This document shows positions 44,844-54,570 of a stretch of DNA of 64,000 nt, one piece after another; the first letter of the stretch is position 1; each line of letters starts with the position of its first letter. The position numbers and the translations under genes are program-made. This stretch comes from Blastococcus mobilis (lineage in GTDB: Bacteria > Actinomycetota > Actinomycetes > Mycobacteriales > Geodermatophilaceae). Below the pieces are notes generated by a model. It was not told where the DNA came from, made no database searches, and was given only the letters and a program-made list of their open reading frames with translations. The DNA is taken from positions 1-64,000 of the forward strand of contig NZ_FZNO01000016.1 in the NCBI RefSeq assembly GCF_900188025.1. Reading direction: 5' to 3'.

Positions 44844-45959
44844 TCAGGGAGCGAGTCGCTCCACCGCGGCGTCGATCCGGTCGTCGGCGGCGGTGAGCGC
44901 CATCCGGACGTGCCGTGCCCCGGCCGGTCCGTAGAAGCTGCCCGGCGCGGCTACGATGCCCAGCCCGGACAGCCAGTCGATGGTCGTCCAGCAGTCCTCG
45001 TCACGGGTGGCCCAGAGGTAGAGCCCCGCCTCGGAATGGTCGATCCGCAACCCGGCCGCACGGACCGCGGCCGACAACCGGTCCCGGCGGGAGCGGTAGC
45101 GCTCACGCTGGGCGTCGACGTGCGCGTCGTCGTCGAGGGCTGCGGCCATGGCTGCCTGGACCGGACCGGGGACCAGCAGCCCGAGGTGGCGTCGGACCTC
45201 CCAGACCGGGCGGACCAGCGCGGGGTCACCGGACAGCAGCCCGGCCCGGTAGCCGGCCGCGGTCGACTGCTTGGACAGCGAGTGCACGGCCAGCAGCCCG
45301 GTGTGGTGCTCCCCTGCGACCGCCGGGTGCAGCACCGAGTGCGGCTCGACGTCCCAGCCGAGGGTCACGTAGCACTCGTCGGCGACGACCGGCACGCCGT
45401 GCGACCGCCCCCAGGCAACCCACTCCCGGAGCTGGTCGTCGGTGAGGACCCGGCCGTGGGGGTTGCCCGGCGAGTTCAGCCAGACCAGCACCACCCCGGC
45501 AGCATCGGCCGGCGGTACGTCGGTGCGGCGCACCGCCAGCCCGGCGAGGACGGCCCCCACCTCGTAGGTCGGGTAGGCGACCTCCGGGATGATCACGGTG
45601 CCATGGCGCAGCCCCAGCAGGGTGGGCAGCAGGGCGACCAGTTCCTTGGAACCGACGGTGGGTATCAGCGAGGGCTCGGGGCCCAGCGGGTCGGCGATCT
45701 GCACGCCGAGCCGGCGCCGCAGCCAGGCCGCCGCTGCCGTGCGCAGCGCCGTCGTCCCCAGCGCCGTCGGGTATCCGGGCGCGTTCCCGGCGGCGGCGAG
45801 CGCCTCGGTGAGGACGGCAGGGGTGTCGTCGACCGGCGTGCCGATCGACAGGTCGACCACCCCGCCGGGATGTCCGGCCGCGCGGGACCGCGCCCCGGTG
45901 AGGCTGTCCCAGGGGAAGTCCGGCAGCGAGCGGGCCGTCCCCGGGAGCTGGGTCGTCAG
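44844..45959 (-). CDS. dapC: succinyldiaminopimelate transaminase
   Basis: A 371-residue fold-type I PLP aminotransferase acting on N-succinyl-2-amino-6-ketopimelate in lysine/DAP synthesis. Features are LPDFPWDSL and GVVDLSIGTPVDDTP near the N-terminus, NSPGNPHGRVL, ADECYVTLGWD and the PLP lysine in HSLSKQSTAAGYR. No ATG, GTG or TTG precedes LPDFPWD within reach; the CTG at 45959 overlaps the ferredoxin stop (CTGA) and has GGAAGG just upstream, so I take it as the start. It is co-transcribed with fdxA, as in mycobacteria. Confidence 0.88.
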   Translation of the reverse strand: MTTQLPGTARSLPDFPWDSLTGARSRAAGHPGGVVDLSIGTPVDDTPAVLTEALAAAGNAPGYPTALGTTALRTAAAAWLRRRLGVQIADPLGPEPSLIPTVGSKELVALLPTLLGLRHGTVIIPEVAYPTYEVGAVLAGLAVRRTDVPPADAAGVVLVWLNSPGNPHGRVLTDDQLREWVAWGRSHGVPVVADECYVTLGWDVEPHSVLHPAVAGEHHTGLLAVHSLSKQSTAAGYRAGLLSGDPALVRPVWEVRRHLGLLVPGPVQAAMAAALDDDAHVDAQRERYRSRRDRLSAAVRAAGLRIDHSEAGLYLWATRDEDCWTTIDWLSGLGIVAAPGSFYGPAGARHVRMALTAADDRIDAAVERLAP

Positions 45960-46282
45960 TGGCCTTCCGCCTGCGGCGGGAGAGCCGCGACCAGCGGGTG
46001 GTCCTTGCCGACCTTTCCGGTCTTGGCGGCGCCTCCGGGGCTGCCCAGGTCGGAGAAGAACTCCACGTTGGCGTTGTAGAAGTCCTTCCACTTGTCCGGG
46101 ACGTCGTCCTCGTAGTAGATGGCCTCCACCGGGCACACCGGCTCGCACGCACCGCAGTCGACGCACTCGTCGGGGTGGATGTAGAGCATCCGGTCGCCCT
46201 CGTAGATGCAGTCCACCGGACACTCGTCGATGCACGCCTTGTCGAGGACGTCGACGCAGGCCTGTGTGATGACGTAGGTCAC
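45956..46282 (-). CDS. fdxA: seven-iron ferredoxin
   Basis: A 108-residue 3Fe-4S/4Fe-4S ferredoxin starting at GTG 46282 (GGGAGGG upstream). Cysteines lie in CVDVLDKACIDECPVDC and CVDCGACEPVCPVEA, then a C-terminal tail. It transfers electrons in the cytoplasm; the sulfite reductase in this window is one possible acceptor of such ferredoxins, though physical linkage is with dapC. The pairing with dapC is conserved in actinobacteria. Confidence 0.93.
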   Translation of the reverse strand: MTYVITQACVDVLDKACIDECPVDCIYEGDRMLYIHPDECVDCGACEPVCPVEAIYYEDDVPDKWKDFYNANVEFFSDLGSPGGAAKTGKVGKDHPLVAALPPQAEGH

Positions 46283-46438
46283 GGTGGTTCCCTCCCGGGG
46301 ATGCGGAGCAGTACGCGCTGGCCAGAGCCAGGGCCGATCGTGCCCGACCAGTATCACCCGCCGGCCCCGCGCCCGGCGCGACGGGTACCGGCCGGCGGAA
46401 CCCGCCTCCCCCCGAAGGGGTGAGCCGCGGACCGCGAC

Positions 46439-46465
46439 TCAAGGATCGGGACGGTATGCCGATCT
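46439..46465 (+). promoter_or_regulatory. possible FliA/WhiG-type promoter
   Basis: TCAA (46439-46442), 15 bp, then GCCGATCT (46458-46465) resembles the flagellar/WhiG sigma consensus TAAA-N15-GCCGATAA. A start near 46472 would leave a 16-nt leader with AGAGG before the ATG at 46488. The remaining sequence of 46283-46438 shows nothing distinct. Confidence 0.4.
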
Positions 46466-46487
46466 CGAAGCCGTGTCAGAGGACCGG

Positions 46488-49346
46488 ATGCACCAGGCGA
46501 CGACGCCGCGGCAGAACCCGCCGGCGTCGCCTTATGACGCGCAGAGGGCGGTGGAGAGCCAGCTCGCCCGTCTGCGGGCCTCGTCGGGCGCCACCCGCGT
46601 GTCGTTGTGGGTGTACGAGTCGTCGACCGACATGGCCGTCCCCTACCGCCAGTCGGTCGCCGAGTCCAGCGGCACCGTCACGGAACCCCGGCTGCGCACC
46701 GCCGTCACGCTCTCCCGCTCACCGTTCCTCTCCACCGTGATCCGCAGCCGACGGTCTCTCGTGGCACGGGCGGACGGACGCCGGGCCGCAGACAGGGACC
46801 TGGCCGAGCGCGGCTTCCGGTCCGCCCACGGCGAGCCGCTCCTGGTGGACGGCGCGGTCGTCGGCGTCCTGACCGTCGAGCCGGCCGCCGCCGCTGCTCC
46901 TCACCTGCTTCGGCAGGCCACCCCCAAGCTCGCCGTCGCCCTCGCCGAGGCGTGGACCCGGCGGTCGGAGAAGCGCCGGACCGCGCAGGCCGAGGTGCTC
47001 CTCGGTCTCATCGAGTCCGCCTCCAAGGCCCAGTCGATGGACCACCTGCTCCGCACCGCCTGCCGCCAGCTCGCCGAACTCGGCGAGGTCGAGCGGGCCT
47101 GCATCTTCCTGCTGGAGGACGGCCGGCTCGTCCCGCGGATGGCCAGCTACGCCGACGGCCGGCGCGACCTGGCCACCTGGGAGCAGTTCCGCAACGCCCC
47201 GGTCGGTCTGCAGCTGGCCGAGACGGTGCTGCAGACCGGCGAGCCGATGATCGCCGACAGGGACTCGGGTCTGCTCTCGGGCTGGTGGGTGGACTCCTTC
47301 GACATCGCCTCCGGCATGGCCGTCCCGCTGGGCCGCGCCCCCGACCTGGCCGGCGTGCTCACCCTGGACAGCACCCACGTGCGCCCCTTCTCCGAGGACG
47401 TGCGCCGGCTCGCCGCCGCTGCGGGTGCGCACCTCGGCGGCGTCATCGAGCAGGCGCGCACCAGCCAGGCCCGCGCCGCCTCGCTGGCCACCGCCCAGGT
47501 CGTGCGCCAGATGCTCGTGGACGGCGCGGGAGCGACCGGGGTGGCGGAGGCCGCGGAGCTCCTGGCCCGGGCCGTCCAGGCTCTGGCGGGCACCGACCGC
47601 AGCGCCGCCTACCTCCTCGGCGACGACGACACGATCGGCGAGGTCCGCCACGTGGACTGGCCCGAGGCCCACAAGCAGGTGATCCAGAGCCGGCTCGTGG
47701 GGCGCCCGGCCGCTGACGTGCCCCTGTGGCGGCTCACCTCGGAGCAGAAGCTGCCGGTGTTCGTCGAGGACGCCCTCTCCAGCGACCTCCTCGACCCCCG
47801 CCTGGCGCAGGCCATCGACCTCGCCTCCTACGTCAGCGTGCCGTTGTTCGCCGGCGACCGGCTCCTCGGCCTGGTGGTGACCGGCTCGGTGACCGGGGCA
47901 CGGAAGTGGTCCCCCGAGGTCCGCGAGGCCGTGCGGCAGGTGACCCTCGAAGGCGGCCTGGTGGTCGAGAACGCGGCGCTGCGCGCCGTCGAGAAGCTCC
48001 GCCTGCAGCAGCTGGCCACCGAGGCCCACCACGACCCGTTGACCGGGCTGCCCAACCGCCGTCGGTTCATCGAGCAGCTCGAGGCCACCGTCTACGGCAC
48101 CGGAGCGCGCGGTTGCGCGGTGCTGATGATCGACCTCGACCGGTTCAAGGAGATCAACGACAGCTTCGGGCACAGCGTCGGCGACGATCTGCTCTGCCTG
48201 GTCGGTCCCCGGCTGGAGCGGGCACTCCAGCCGGGTGACCTGCTGGCCAGGATGGGTGGCGACGAGTTCGCCGTCCTGCTGCCGGAGGCCGACGAGGCCC
48301 GCGCCCGGGAGGTCGCCGGCGGGCTCGGGGCCGCGCTGCTCGACGCCTTCGTCCTCGACGGCATGCCGTTGCACGTCGACGCCAGCATCGGTATCGCCCT
48401 CTGTCCCGAACACGGCCTCGACCGCTCGTTGCTGCTGGCCCGCGCGGACACCGCCATGTACGTCGCCAAGCGCGACCGGCGCGGGTTCGACGTCTGGGCC
48501 CCGGACGGCACCCCCGCGTCCCGTGACCGGCTGGAGACTCTGGAGCAGCTGCGGACCGCCCTGGACACCGACCAGCTCGACGTCCACTACCAGCCCAAGC
48601 TCGACCTCCGGTCCGGTCGCGTGATCGGCGTCGAGGCACTGGTGCGCTGGAACCATCCCGAGCGCGGGCTGCTCTACCCCGACGTCTTCCTGCCCCTGGC
48701 CGAGCAGGCCGGGCTCATGCGCCGCCTGGCGCTGCGGGTCCTGGAGCGGTCGCTGCGCGACCTGCAGAGGTGGCGGGCGTCCGGGCACCACCTGTCCGTC
48801 GCGGTGAACCTGTCGGTCTCCAACCTCCAGGACGTCGCCCTGCCCGACCAGGTGGAGATGTTGCTCGACGCGTTCGAGGTTCCGCTCGCCGCCCTGATCC
48901 TCGAGATCACCGAGGACGTCCTGATGGCTGACGCCGCCCGCAGCCAGCAGGTGATGGCCGGGCTCCGCCGCCTGGGCGTCCGGCTGTCGATCGACGACTA
49001 CGGCACCGGCTACTCCTCGCTGTCCTACCTCCGGGCACTGCCGGTGGACGAGCTCAAGCTCGACCGCAGCTTCGTGAGCAACCTGACCACGGACGAGCGC
49101 GCCGCCGCGATCGTGCGCAGCACCCTGCAGTTGAGCCTGGACCTCGGCATGAGCATGGTCGTGGAGGGCGTGGAGGACGCCGCAACGCTGGCGGCCCTAC
49201 GGGCCTGGGGCTGCGACCACGCGCAGGGCTACTACATCGCCCGGCCCATGCCCGCCGAGCAGTTCCTCACCTGGCTGGCCGAGCAACCGGCGTTCCTGCC
49301 GCTCGGCAGGATCCCCGTCCAGCGCGGGGTCCACCAGCCGTCATAG
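46488..49346 (+). CDS. multi-GAF GGDEF-EAL cyclic-di-GMP protein
   Basis: A 952-residue cytoplasmic c-di-GMP enzyme. Two or three GAF-like sensory domains occupy about 15-480, including a VSLWVYESST segment early and SYVSVPLFAGDRLLGLVV late. The GGDEF domain (about 500-670) has HHDPLTGLPNRRRF and an intact GGDEF near 589-594; the EAL domain (about 690-935) has intact EAL at Glu716, DDYGTGYSSLSYL and VVEGVED. Both cyclase and phosphodiesterase residues are kept, so the sensory input probably decides the direction. ATG 46488 has AGAGG upstream; GTG 46473 would add five residues. Confidence 0.92.
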   Translation: MHQATTPRQNPPASPYDAQRAVESQLARLRASSGATRVSLWVYESSTDMAVPYRQSVAESSGTVTEPRLRTAVTLSRSPFLSTVIRSRRSLVARADGRRAADRDLAERGFRSAHGEPLLVDGAVVGVLTVEPAAAAAPHLLRQATPKLAVALAEAWTRRSEKRRTAQAEVLLGLIESASKAQSMDHLLRTACRQLAELGEVERACIFLLEDGRLVPRMASYADGRRDLATWEQFRNAPVGLQLAETVLQTGEPMIADRDSGLLSGWWVDSFDIASGMAVPLGRAPDLAGVLTLDSTHVRPFSEDVRRLAAAAGAHLGGVIEQARTSQARAASLATAQVVRQMLVDGAGATGVAEAAELLARAVQALAGTDRSAAYLLGDDDTIGEVRHVDWPEAHKQVIQSRLVGRPAADVPLWRLTSEQKLPVFVEDALSSDLLDPRLAQAIDLASYVSVPLFAGDRLLGLVVTGSVTGARKWSPEVREAVRQVTLEGGLVVENAALRAVEKLRLQQLATEAHHDPLTGLPNRRRFIEQLEATVYGTGARGCAVLMIDLDRFKEINDSFGHSVGDDLLCLVGPRLERALQPGDLLARMGGDEFAVLLPEADEARAREVAGGLGAALLDAFVLDGMPLHVDASIGIALCPEHGLDRSLLLARADTAMYVAKRDRRGFDVWAPDGTPASRDRLETLEQLRTALDTDQLDVHYQPKLDLRSGRVIGVEALVRWNHPERGLLYPDVFLPLAEQAGLMRRLALRVLERSLRDLQRWRASGHHLSVAVNLSVSNLQDVALPDQVEMLLDAFEVPLAALILEITEDVLMADAARSQQVMAGLRRLGVRLSIDDYGTGYSSLSYLRALPVDELKLDRSFVSNLTTDERAAAIVRSTLQLSLDLGMSMVVEGVEDAATLAALRAWGCDHAQGYYIARPMPAEQFLTWLAEQPAFLPLGRIPVQRGVHQPS

Positions 49347-49377
49347 GCCCGCCGCGGCTCCGGGCAGGATCATCGGC

Positions 49378-50139
49378 ATGGCCGACGTCCCCGGAGTGTT
49401 CGAGCTCGAGCGGCTCGCCGCGCGCACCTGGCGTGGGCTCGAGGAGGAGCGCCACGGCGAGTGGCTGCTGCGGGCCGGCGGCGGGTTCACCGGGCGAGCC
49501 AACTCGGTGCTCGTCGCGGGCGACCCACCCTCGGACCTCCCGACCGCCGTCGCGGCGGTGACCCGCTGGTACGCCGAGCGCGGACTCCGGCCGCGCGCGC
49601 AGGTGCCGCTGCCCGGGGCGGAGGCCGCCGACGCCGCCCTCGCAGAGGCCGGTTGGACGCGCGAGGACGACAACCTGGTGCTCACGGCATCGCTGGCCGG
49701 CTGGGCGGAGCCCTCCGTGCCGGTCGAGTTCGCCCCGGAGCCGGACGACGCCTGGCTCTCCGGCTACCTGTACCGGGGCGCCCCGCTGCCGGCCGTCGCC
49801 TCGGCGGTGCTGGTGAACGCCGACGACCCCGTGTTCGCCGCCGTCCGGACCTCTCCGCCGCCGGCGCCACTGTCGGCCGTCGCACGGGGAGCTGTCGCTG
49901 ACGGCTGGCTGGTCGTGACCGCCGTGACGGTCGACGAGGGTTCGCGGCGGCGCGGCCTGGCGACCGCGGTCATGGCGGCTCTGGGCTCGTGGGCGCGCGA
50001 CCGGGGCGGGCACTCGTGCCTGCTGCAGGTCGCGGGGACGAACACCGGCGCGCTGGCGCTCTACGAGCGGCTGCGCTTCACCGAGCACCACCGGTACCAC
50101 TACCGGCTGGGTCCGGAGCCCGAGCGTTCTGCGGGCTGA
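49378..50139 (+). CDS. GNAT family N-acetyltransferase
   Basis: A 253-residue protein. The C-terminal half carries the GNAT acetyl-CoA fold: VTAVTVDEGSRRRGLATAVMAAL (motif A, R-x-x-G-x-A) and LLQVAGTNTGALALYERLRF (motif B). The N-terminal half (LEERHGEWLLRAGGGFTGRANSVL) is an additional degenerate GNAT-like domain common in actinobacteria. A CAGGAT box 7 nt before the ATG suggests a leaderless message. The substrate is unknown. It lies next to mshB, but it is not MshD-like (single intact domain). It overlaps the convergent gene by 62 bp. Confidence 0.85.
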   Translation: MADVPGVFELERLAARTWRGLEEERHGEWLLRAGGGFTGRANSVLVAGDPPSDLPTAVAAVTRWYAERGLRPRAQVPLPGAEAADAALAEAGWTREDDNLVLTASLAGWAEPSVPVEFAPEPDDAWLSGYLYRGAPLPAVASAVLVNADDPVFAAVRTSPPPAPLSAVARGAVADGWLVVTAVTVDEGSRRRGLATAVMAALGSWARDRGGHSCLLQVAGTNTGALALYERLRFTEHHRYHYRLGPEPERSAG

Positions 50140-50518
50140 CCGCAGGACGGCGCGGGCCGGCCAGGACCCGGCCGACCGAGAACGCAGCCGCCAGGACGCC
50201 GATCATCAGGAACGCCAGGTTGACCACCCCGGTGGCCCCACCCCCGGTCATGACGAGGTCGCCCTCCGGCCGGCGGACCATCGCCCCGAGGGCGACCACC
50301 AGCCAGGCCACGGCCGGCAGGACCGCTACCAGCCGGCTCCCCGACCAGCGCAGCGCCCCTGCAGGCAGCAGCAGGTTGCCGACGACGGCGACGACGACCG
50401 ACACGGGCACGAGGACGCCGCCCACGCGCAGCGGCAGCCAGAAGACCTCGACCAGAGCCAGCCACGTGCCGACGACGAGGGCCGTCAGCGCCCAGCTCAG
50501 CCGCTCGGCCTGTCTCAT
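50078..50518 (-). CDS. small membrane protein next to mshB
   Basis: A 146-residue protein with four membrane helices (about 5-25, 30-50, 58-75, 88-115). The MTGGGATGVVNLAFLMIGVLA segment near the end recalls the DUF6113 proteins usually found beside mshB, an assignment from memory. ATG 50518 is 10 bp after the mshB stop, so the two are co-transcribed. Its last 62 bp are antisense to the end of the GNAT gene. The function is unknown. Confidence 0.7.
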   Translation of the reverse strand: MRQAERLSWALTALVVGTWLALVEVFWLPLRVGGVLVPVSVVVAVVGNLLLPAGALRWSGSRLVAVLPAVAWLVVALGAMVRRPEGDLVMTGGGATGVVNLAFLMIGVLAAAFSVGRVLAGPRRPAVSPQNARAPDPAGSGTGGAR

Positions 50519-50528
50519 CCGAACGGCC

Positions 50529-51425
50529 TCACGCGGGCAGCCCGGCGAACAGGTCGTCCTCCCAGCCCTCGGGCCCCGGGCCGGCCGGGCCTCGCTCCCC
50601 CTGGACCAGCCGGTAGTACTCGACACCGAGCACCTCGAGCCCGAGGTTGTTGGAGAGCGCGAAGAAGGGACCGTCGACCAGGATCTGGGTCGGGTGGGCG
50701 CGCATGGCGGCGTCTTTGTGGCTCGAGAACGCGGTGCCGTCCACGGCGGCCGTCACGACGTCGTCCGGCACGGCGAAGGGGATGTCGTCGGCACTGGTGA
50801 CGCCCTGGAAGAGCGTCTCGTCACCGGCGGCCGCCATGGCCTCGATCCCCTGCTGGAGGACCGAGCGCGGCACGCAGCACCAGTAGACCTTGGCCACCGT
50901 CCAGGCCTCGCCGAGGTCGGGGCGGTACGCCGGGTCGGCCGCGGCGGCCACCGCGCCCATCGCGACCCGGTGCGCCTGGATGTGGTCGGGGTGCCCGTAG
51001 CCGCCGTTCTCGTCGTAGGTCACCACGACCTGGGGCCGGACCTCGCGCACGACGGCGACCGCGTGGGCGACGGCCTCGTCCAGGTCGGCGTTCCAGAAGG
51101 CGCGAGGGTGCCCGTTGGCCGGCACCCCCATCATCCCGGAGTCGCGGTACCGGCCGGCGCCGCCGAGGAACCGGATGTCGGTGACACCGAGCGCGTCCAT
51201 CGCCCCGCGGAGCTCCCAGATCCGGTAGCCGCCGAGCTGGTCGGCCTGGTCCGCGGCCAGCTGCGCGAGCTCCGGCACGAGGATCTCGCCCTCCTCGCCC
51301 AGCGTGCAGGTGAGCAGGGTGACCTGCGCGCCCTCCGCGACGTACCGGGCCATCGTGGCGCCGTTGTTGATGGTCTCGTCGTCGGGATGCGCGTGAACCA
51401 GCAGGATGCGGCGGGCAGATGTCAC
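50529..51425 (-). CDS. mshB: N-acetyl-1-D-myo-inositol-2-amino-2-deoxy-alpha-D-glucopyranoside deacetylase
   Basis: A 298-residue zinc deacetylase of mycothiol synthesis, the thiol that replaces glutathione in actinobacteria. It shows the LmbE signature VHAHPDDE with zinc ligands His13 and Asp16 and the base Asp15, and the third ligand in [12 protein letters not shown] (His148). These positions almost coincide with M. tuberculosis MshB (13, 16, 147). GTG 51425 has GGGAAG upstream. Confidence 0.95.
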   Translation of the reverse strand: MTSARRILLVHAHPDDETINNGATMARYVAEGAQVTLLTCTLGEEGEILVPELAQLAADQADQLGGYRIWELRGAMDALGVTDIRFLGGAGRYRDSGMMGVPANGHPRAFWNADLDEAVAHAVAVVREVRPQVVVTYDENGGYGHPDHIQAHRVAMGAVAAAADPAYRPDLGEAWTVAKVYWCCVPRSVLQQGIEAMAAAGDETLFQGVTSADDIPFAVPDDVVTAAVDGTAFSSHKDAAMRAHPTQILVDGPFFALSNNLGLEVLGVEYYRLVQGERGPAGPGPEGWEDDLFAGLPA

Positions 51426-51451
51426 GCCGGCATTCTTCCCTGGCGCCGGTC

Positions 51452-51470
51452 CGGGGCCCGTCGGGCCCCG
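51452..51470 (-). terminator. terminator of the peptide-transport operon
   Basis: CGGGGCCC and GGGCCCCG form a perfect 8-bp stem with a 3-nt loop, 16 bp beyond the dppF stop and just upstream of mshB. Confidence 0.6.
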
Positions 51471-51486
51471 CACCGGCTCAGGTGGA

Positions 51487-52557
51487 TCACTCCACGTCGA
51501 CGGGGACGACCTCGCGGGCCTCGGCGAAGTGGCAGGCCGACGGGTGGCCCTGTCCGCGGTCGACCAGCGCGGGCGGCTCGACGGCGCAGATGTCCTGCGC
51601 CTTCCAGCACCGGGTGCGGAACCGGCAGCCCGAGGGCGGGTTCGCCGGGCTCGGCACGTCGCCCTGCAGCAGGATCCGTTCCTTGAGCCCACGCAGCGCG
51701 GGCTGGTGCACCGGGACCGACGAGAGCAGTGCCTGCGTGTACGGGTGCGAGGGTGAGCCGTACACCTGGGAGGCCGTCCCCTGCTCGACGATGCTGCCGA
51801 GGTACATGACGGCCACTCGATCCGAGATGTGCCGGACCACCGACAGGTCGTGGGCGATGAACAGGTACGACAACCCGAAGTCGTCCTGGAGGTCCTCCAG
51901 GAGGTTCACCACCTGGGCCTGCACCGACACGTCGAGGGCCGACACCGGCTCGTCACAGATGATGACTTCCGGCTGGAGCGCCAGCGCCCGGGCGATACCG
52001 ATGCGCTGCCGCTGACCGCCGGAGAACTGATGGGGGTAGCGGTTGACGAAGTCCGGGTTCAACCCGACCCGGTCCATCAGCTCCTGGGTGCGCTGCAGCC
52101 GGCCCTTCCGCGGCGCGATGTCGGCGTGCACCGACCATCCCTCGGCGACGATGTCGCCGACGGTCATCCGTGGGTTCAGCGAGGCGTACGGATCCTGGAA
52201 GATGATCTGGACCTCGCGGCGGTACTGCTTGAGCGCGCGGCCTCCCATCTTCGCGACGTCCTTGCCCTTGTAGAGGATCTGGCCGTCGCTCGGCTTCTCC
52301 AGCGCGACGAGCAGCTTCGAGACCGTCGACTTGCCGCAGCCGGACTCGCCGACCAACCCGAGTGTCTCGCCGCGACGCAAGGACACATTGACCCCGTCGA
52401 CGGCCCGTACGTGGCCGATCGTCTTCTTGAAGAGGATCCCCTGCGTCAGCGGGAAGTACTTCTTGAGGTCCTTGACCTCGAGCAGCGGCGCACCCTCCGG
52501 AACATTCGGCAGCACGTCCTCGGGGGTGGGCAGGGAACCTGCGACGTCCTCAGACAC
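51487..52557 (-). CDS. dppF: dipeptide/oligopeptide ABC transporter ATPase (DppF/OppF)
   Basis: A 356-residue ABC ATPase with Walker [10 protein letters not shown], signature [16 protein letters not shown], Walker [13 protein letters not shown], and the C-terminal oligopeptide domain with a cysteine cluster ([14 protein letters not shown]) that binds an FeS cluster in some relatives. [13 protein letters not shown] near the N-terminus is typical for the F subunit. GTG 52557 overlaps the dppD end by 8 bp. It is the last gene of the five-gene operon. Confidence 0.92.
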   Translation of the reverse strand: MSEDVAGSLPTPEDVLPNVPEGAPLLEVKDLKKYFPLTQGILFKKTIGHVRAVDGVNVSLRRGETLGLVGESGCGKSTVSKLLVALEKPSDGQILYKGKDVAKMGGRALKQYRREVQIIFQDPYASLNPRMTVGDIVAEGWSVHADIAPRKGRLQRTQELMDRVGLNPDFVNRYPHQFSGGQRQRIGIARALALQPEVIICDEPVSALDVSVQAQVVNLLEDLQDDFGLSYLFIAHDLSVVRHISDRVAVMYLGSIVEQGTASQVYGSPSHPYTQALLSSVPVHQPALRGLKERILLQGDVPSPANPPSGCRFRTRCWKAQDICAVEPPALVDRGQGHPSACHFAEAREVVPVDVE

Positions 52558-53602
52558 CGAGGACCTCCTCGCTGTAGTGGCACGCTGCCTCGCGTCCGGG
52601 GACGACGAGGCGCAGCGGCGGGACGTCGCCGGCGCAGTCGCGACCCGGCAACGCCTGCGCACCGAGCCGGCGGCGCGGACAACGCGGGTGGAAGGGGCAA
52701 CCGGACGGGATCGCCGACAGGTTCGGCGGCTGACCGGTGATCGGCACCAGCCGGCCGCCGTCGGACTCGACCTGGGGCACCGAGCTCATCAGGCCCTCGG
52801 TGTACGGGTGCCCCGGGTTGGAGAACACGTCGGTGACCGTGCCGCGCTCGACGATCCGGCCGGCATACATGACGGCCACGTTGTCGGCGACCTCGTTGAC
52901 GACGCCCAGGTCGTGGGTGATGAGCACCAGGCCCATCCCCGTGTCGCGCTGCAGGTCCTTGAGCAGGTCCATGACCTGGGCCTGAACCGTGACGTCGAGC
53001 GCGGTGGTGGGCTCGTCGGCGATGAGAATCCTCGGGTCCAGAGCGATGGCCATCGCGATCATGACCCGCTGGCGCATCCCCCCGGAGAACTGGTGCGGAT
53101 AGTCGTTCACCCGCTGCGCAGCGGCCGGGATGCGCACCCGGTCCATGAGCTCGATGGCCTTCTGCTTGGCCTCCTTGCGGGACGTCCCGCGGTGCGCCCG
53201 GAACATCTCGCCGATCTGGAAGCCGACGCTGTAGACGGGGTTCAGCGACGACAGTGCGTCCTGGAAGATCATCGAGATCCCCGGACCACGGACGAGGCGC
53301 TGCTCCTCGGCGGGGAGCGTGAGCAGGTCGCGCCCCTCGAACCAGATCTTGCCCCCGGTGATCTCCGCCGGGGGGCTGTCGAGGATGCCCATGATCGCCT
53401 GGGCCGACACCGATTTCCCCGAGCCGGACTCGCCGAGGATGGCCAGGGTCTCCCCCTCGGCCAGCGTGTAACTGACGCCGTTGACGGCGTTGACGACGCC
53501 GGAGCGGGTGCGGAACTCCACGTGCAGGTCCTCGACGTCGAGGAGCGGCGCCGCACCGGCGCTGCCCCACGGAGCCGGGGCGGGCGTGGGCAGGATGGTC
53601 AT
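52550..53602 (-). CDS. dppD: dipeptide/oligopeptide ABC transporter ATPase (DppD/OppD)
   Basis: A 350-residue ABC ATPase: Walker [15 protein letters not shown], signature [16 protein letters not shown], Walker [14 protein letters not shown]-loop LITHDLGVV, and the C-terminal [11 protein letters not shown] segment of the oligopeptide family. It pairs with DppF to energise the permease. The ATG overlaps the dppC stop (ATGA). Confidence 0.93.
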   Translation of the reverse strand: MTILPTPAPAPWGSAGAAPLLDVEDLHVEFRTRSGVVNAVNGVSYTLAEGETLAILGESGSGKSVSAQAIMGILDSPPAEITGGKIWFEGRDLLTLPAEEQRLVRGPGISMIFQDALSSLNPVYSVGFQIGEMFRAHRGTSRKEAKQKAIELMDRVRIPAAAQRVNDYPHQFSGGMRQRVMIAMAIALDPRILIADEPTTALDVTVQAQVMDLLKDLQRDTGMGLVLITHDLGVVNEVADNVAVMYAGRIVERGTVTDVFSNPGHPYTEGLMSSVPQVESDGGRLVPITGQPPNLSAIPSGCPFHPRCPRRRLGAQALPGRDCAGDVPPLRLVVPGREAACHYSEEVLGV

Positions 53603-54570
53603 GAACGCTGCCTCGGGTCGAGGGCGTCGCGCAGGGCGTCGCCCATCAGGATGAACGCCATCACGGTCAGGGTCAGGATGATGCTCGGAAAGAGCACGAG
53701 GTGCGGCGCGGTCCGCAGCAGGCTCTGCCCCTGGGCGATCTGCAGACCCCAGGAGATCGCCGGCGGCTGCAGGCCGACCCCGAGGAACGTCAGCGTCGCC
53801 TCGGCCGCGATGAGGACACCGATGGTGATCGTGGCGTAGACCAGCACCGGAGCGACGGCGTTCGGCAGGATGTGCCGCACCAGGATGCGGAAGTCCGAGG
53901 CGCCCATGGCCCGGGCCGCGGCCACGTAGTCGGAGCTCTTGACCGCGATGACCTGCGATCGCACCAGCCGCATCGCGGTCATCCAGCCGAAGGCGGCCAG
54001 TGCGACGGCCACCGCGCCCGGACCCCGCTCGCTGATGACCGGCAGGCCGGTCGACGGCCCGACGCGCAGCAGCACGAGCGCGCCGAGGATCAGCGGCAGC
54101 GCGTAGAAGATGTCGGCGATCCGCGACAGCACGCTGTCGGTGAGACGGCCGTAGAAGCCGGCGATCGCGCCGACCACGACGCCGAGGAGCAGCACCCCCA
54201 GCACGCCGAGCACGCCGATGAGCAGCGAGTTGCGGGCGCCGTAGACGACGTTGGCCAGGTAGTCGCAGCCCTGCTGGTCGAAGCCCAGCCAGTGCGCCGC
54301 CGAGGGCGTCCCCTTGGAATTGGCCAGGTCGCAGTCCCGGGGGTCCACGCCCCGGGCGAACAGCGAGGGGAACAGCGCCATGGACACGAAGATCACGCCC
54401 AGCACGGCGCCGGTCCAGAAGATGGCGCTGCGCCGGAGCTGACCCCACGCGTCGCTCCACAGACTGTTCTGCCGGGAGCTGGTGACGTCGACCGAGGGAG
54501 CGGCCAGGCCGGTCGTCGTCCCCGCCTGGACCTCGTCGTGCTGCAGGTCCTTCTGCTGCTGGTCAGTCAT
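53599..54570 (-). CDS. dppC: dipeptide/oligopeptide ABC transporter permease (DppC/OppC)
   Basis: A 323-residue permease with a 45-residue cytoplasmic N-terminus (Gln/Asp/Thr-rich), six membrane helices and the EAA loop YVAAARAMGASDFRILVRHILPN that contacts the ATPases. HWLGFDQQGCDYLANVVYGARNSL is the OppC-type periplasmic loop. It overlaps dppB by 8 bp. Confidence 0.93.
   Translation of the reverse strand: MTDQQQKDLQHDEVQAGTTTGLAAPSVDVTSSRQNSLWSDAWGQLRRSAIFWTGAVLGVIFVSMALFPSLFARGVDPRDCDLANSKGTPSAAHWLGFDQQGCDYLANVVYGARNSLLIGVLGVLGVLLLGVVVGAIAGFYGRLTDSVLSRIADIFYALPLILGALVLLRVGPSTGLPVISERGPGAVAVALAAFGWMTAMRLVRSQVIAVKSSDYVAAARAMGASDFRILVRHILPNAVAPVLVYATITIGVLIAAEATLTFLGVGLQPPAISWGLQIAQGQSLLRTAPHLVLFPSIILTLTVMAFILMGDALRDALDPRQRS

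Noticed and set aside
46458-46487. A short start (ATG at 46456) with GGGAC upstream as the beginning of the GGDEF-EAL gene
   Set aside because: That ATG is in another frame; in the coding frame GTG 46473 and ATG 46488 are the candidates.
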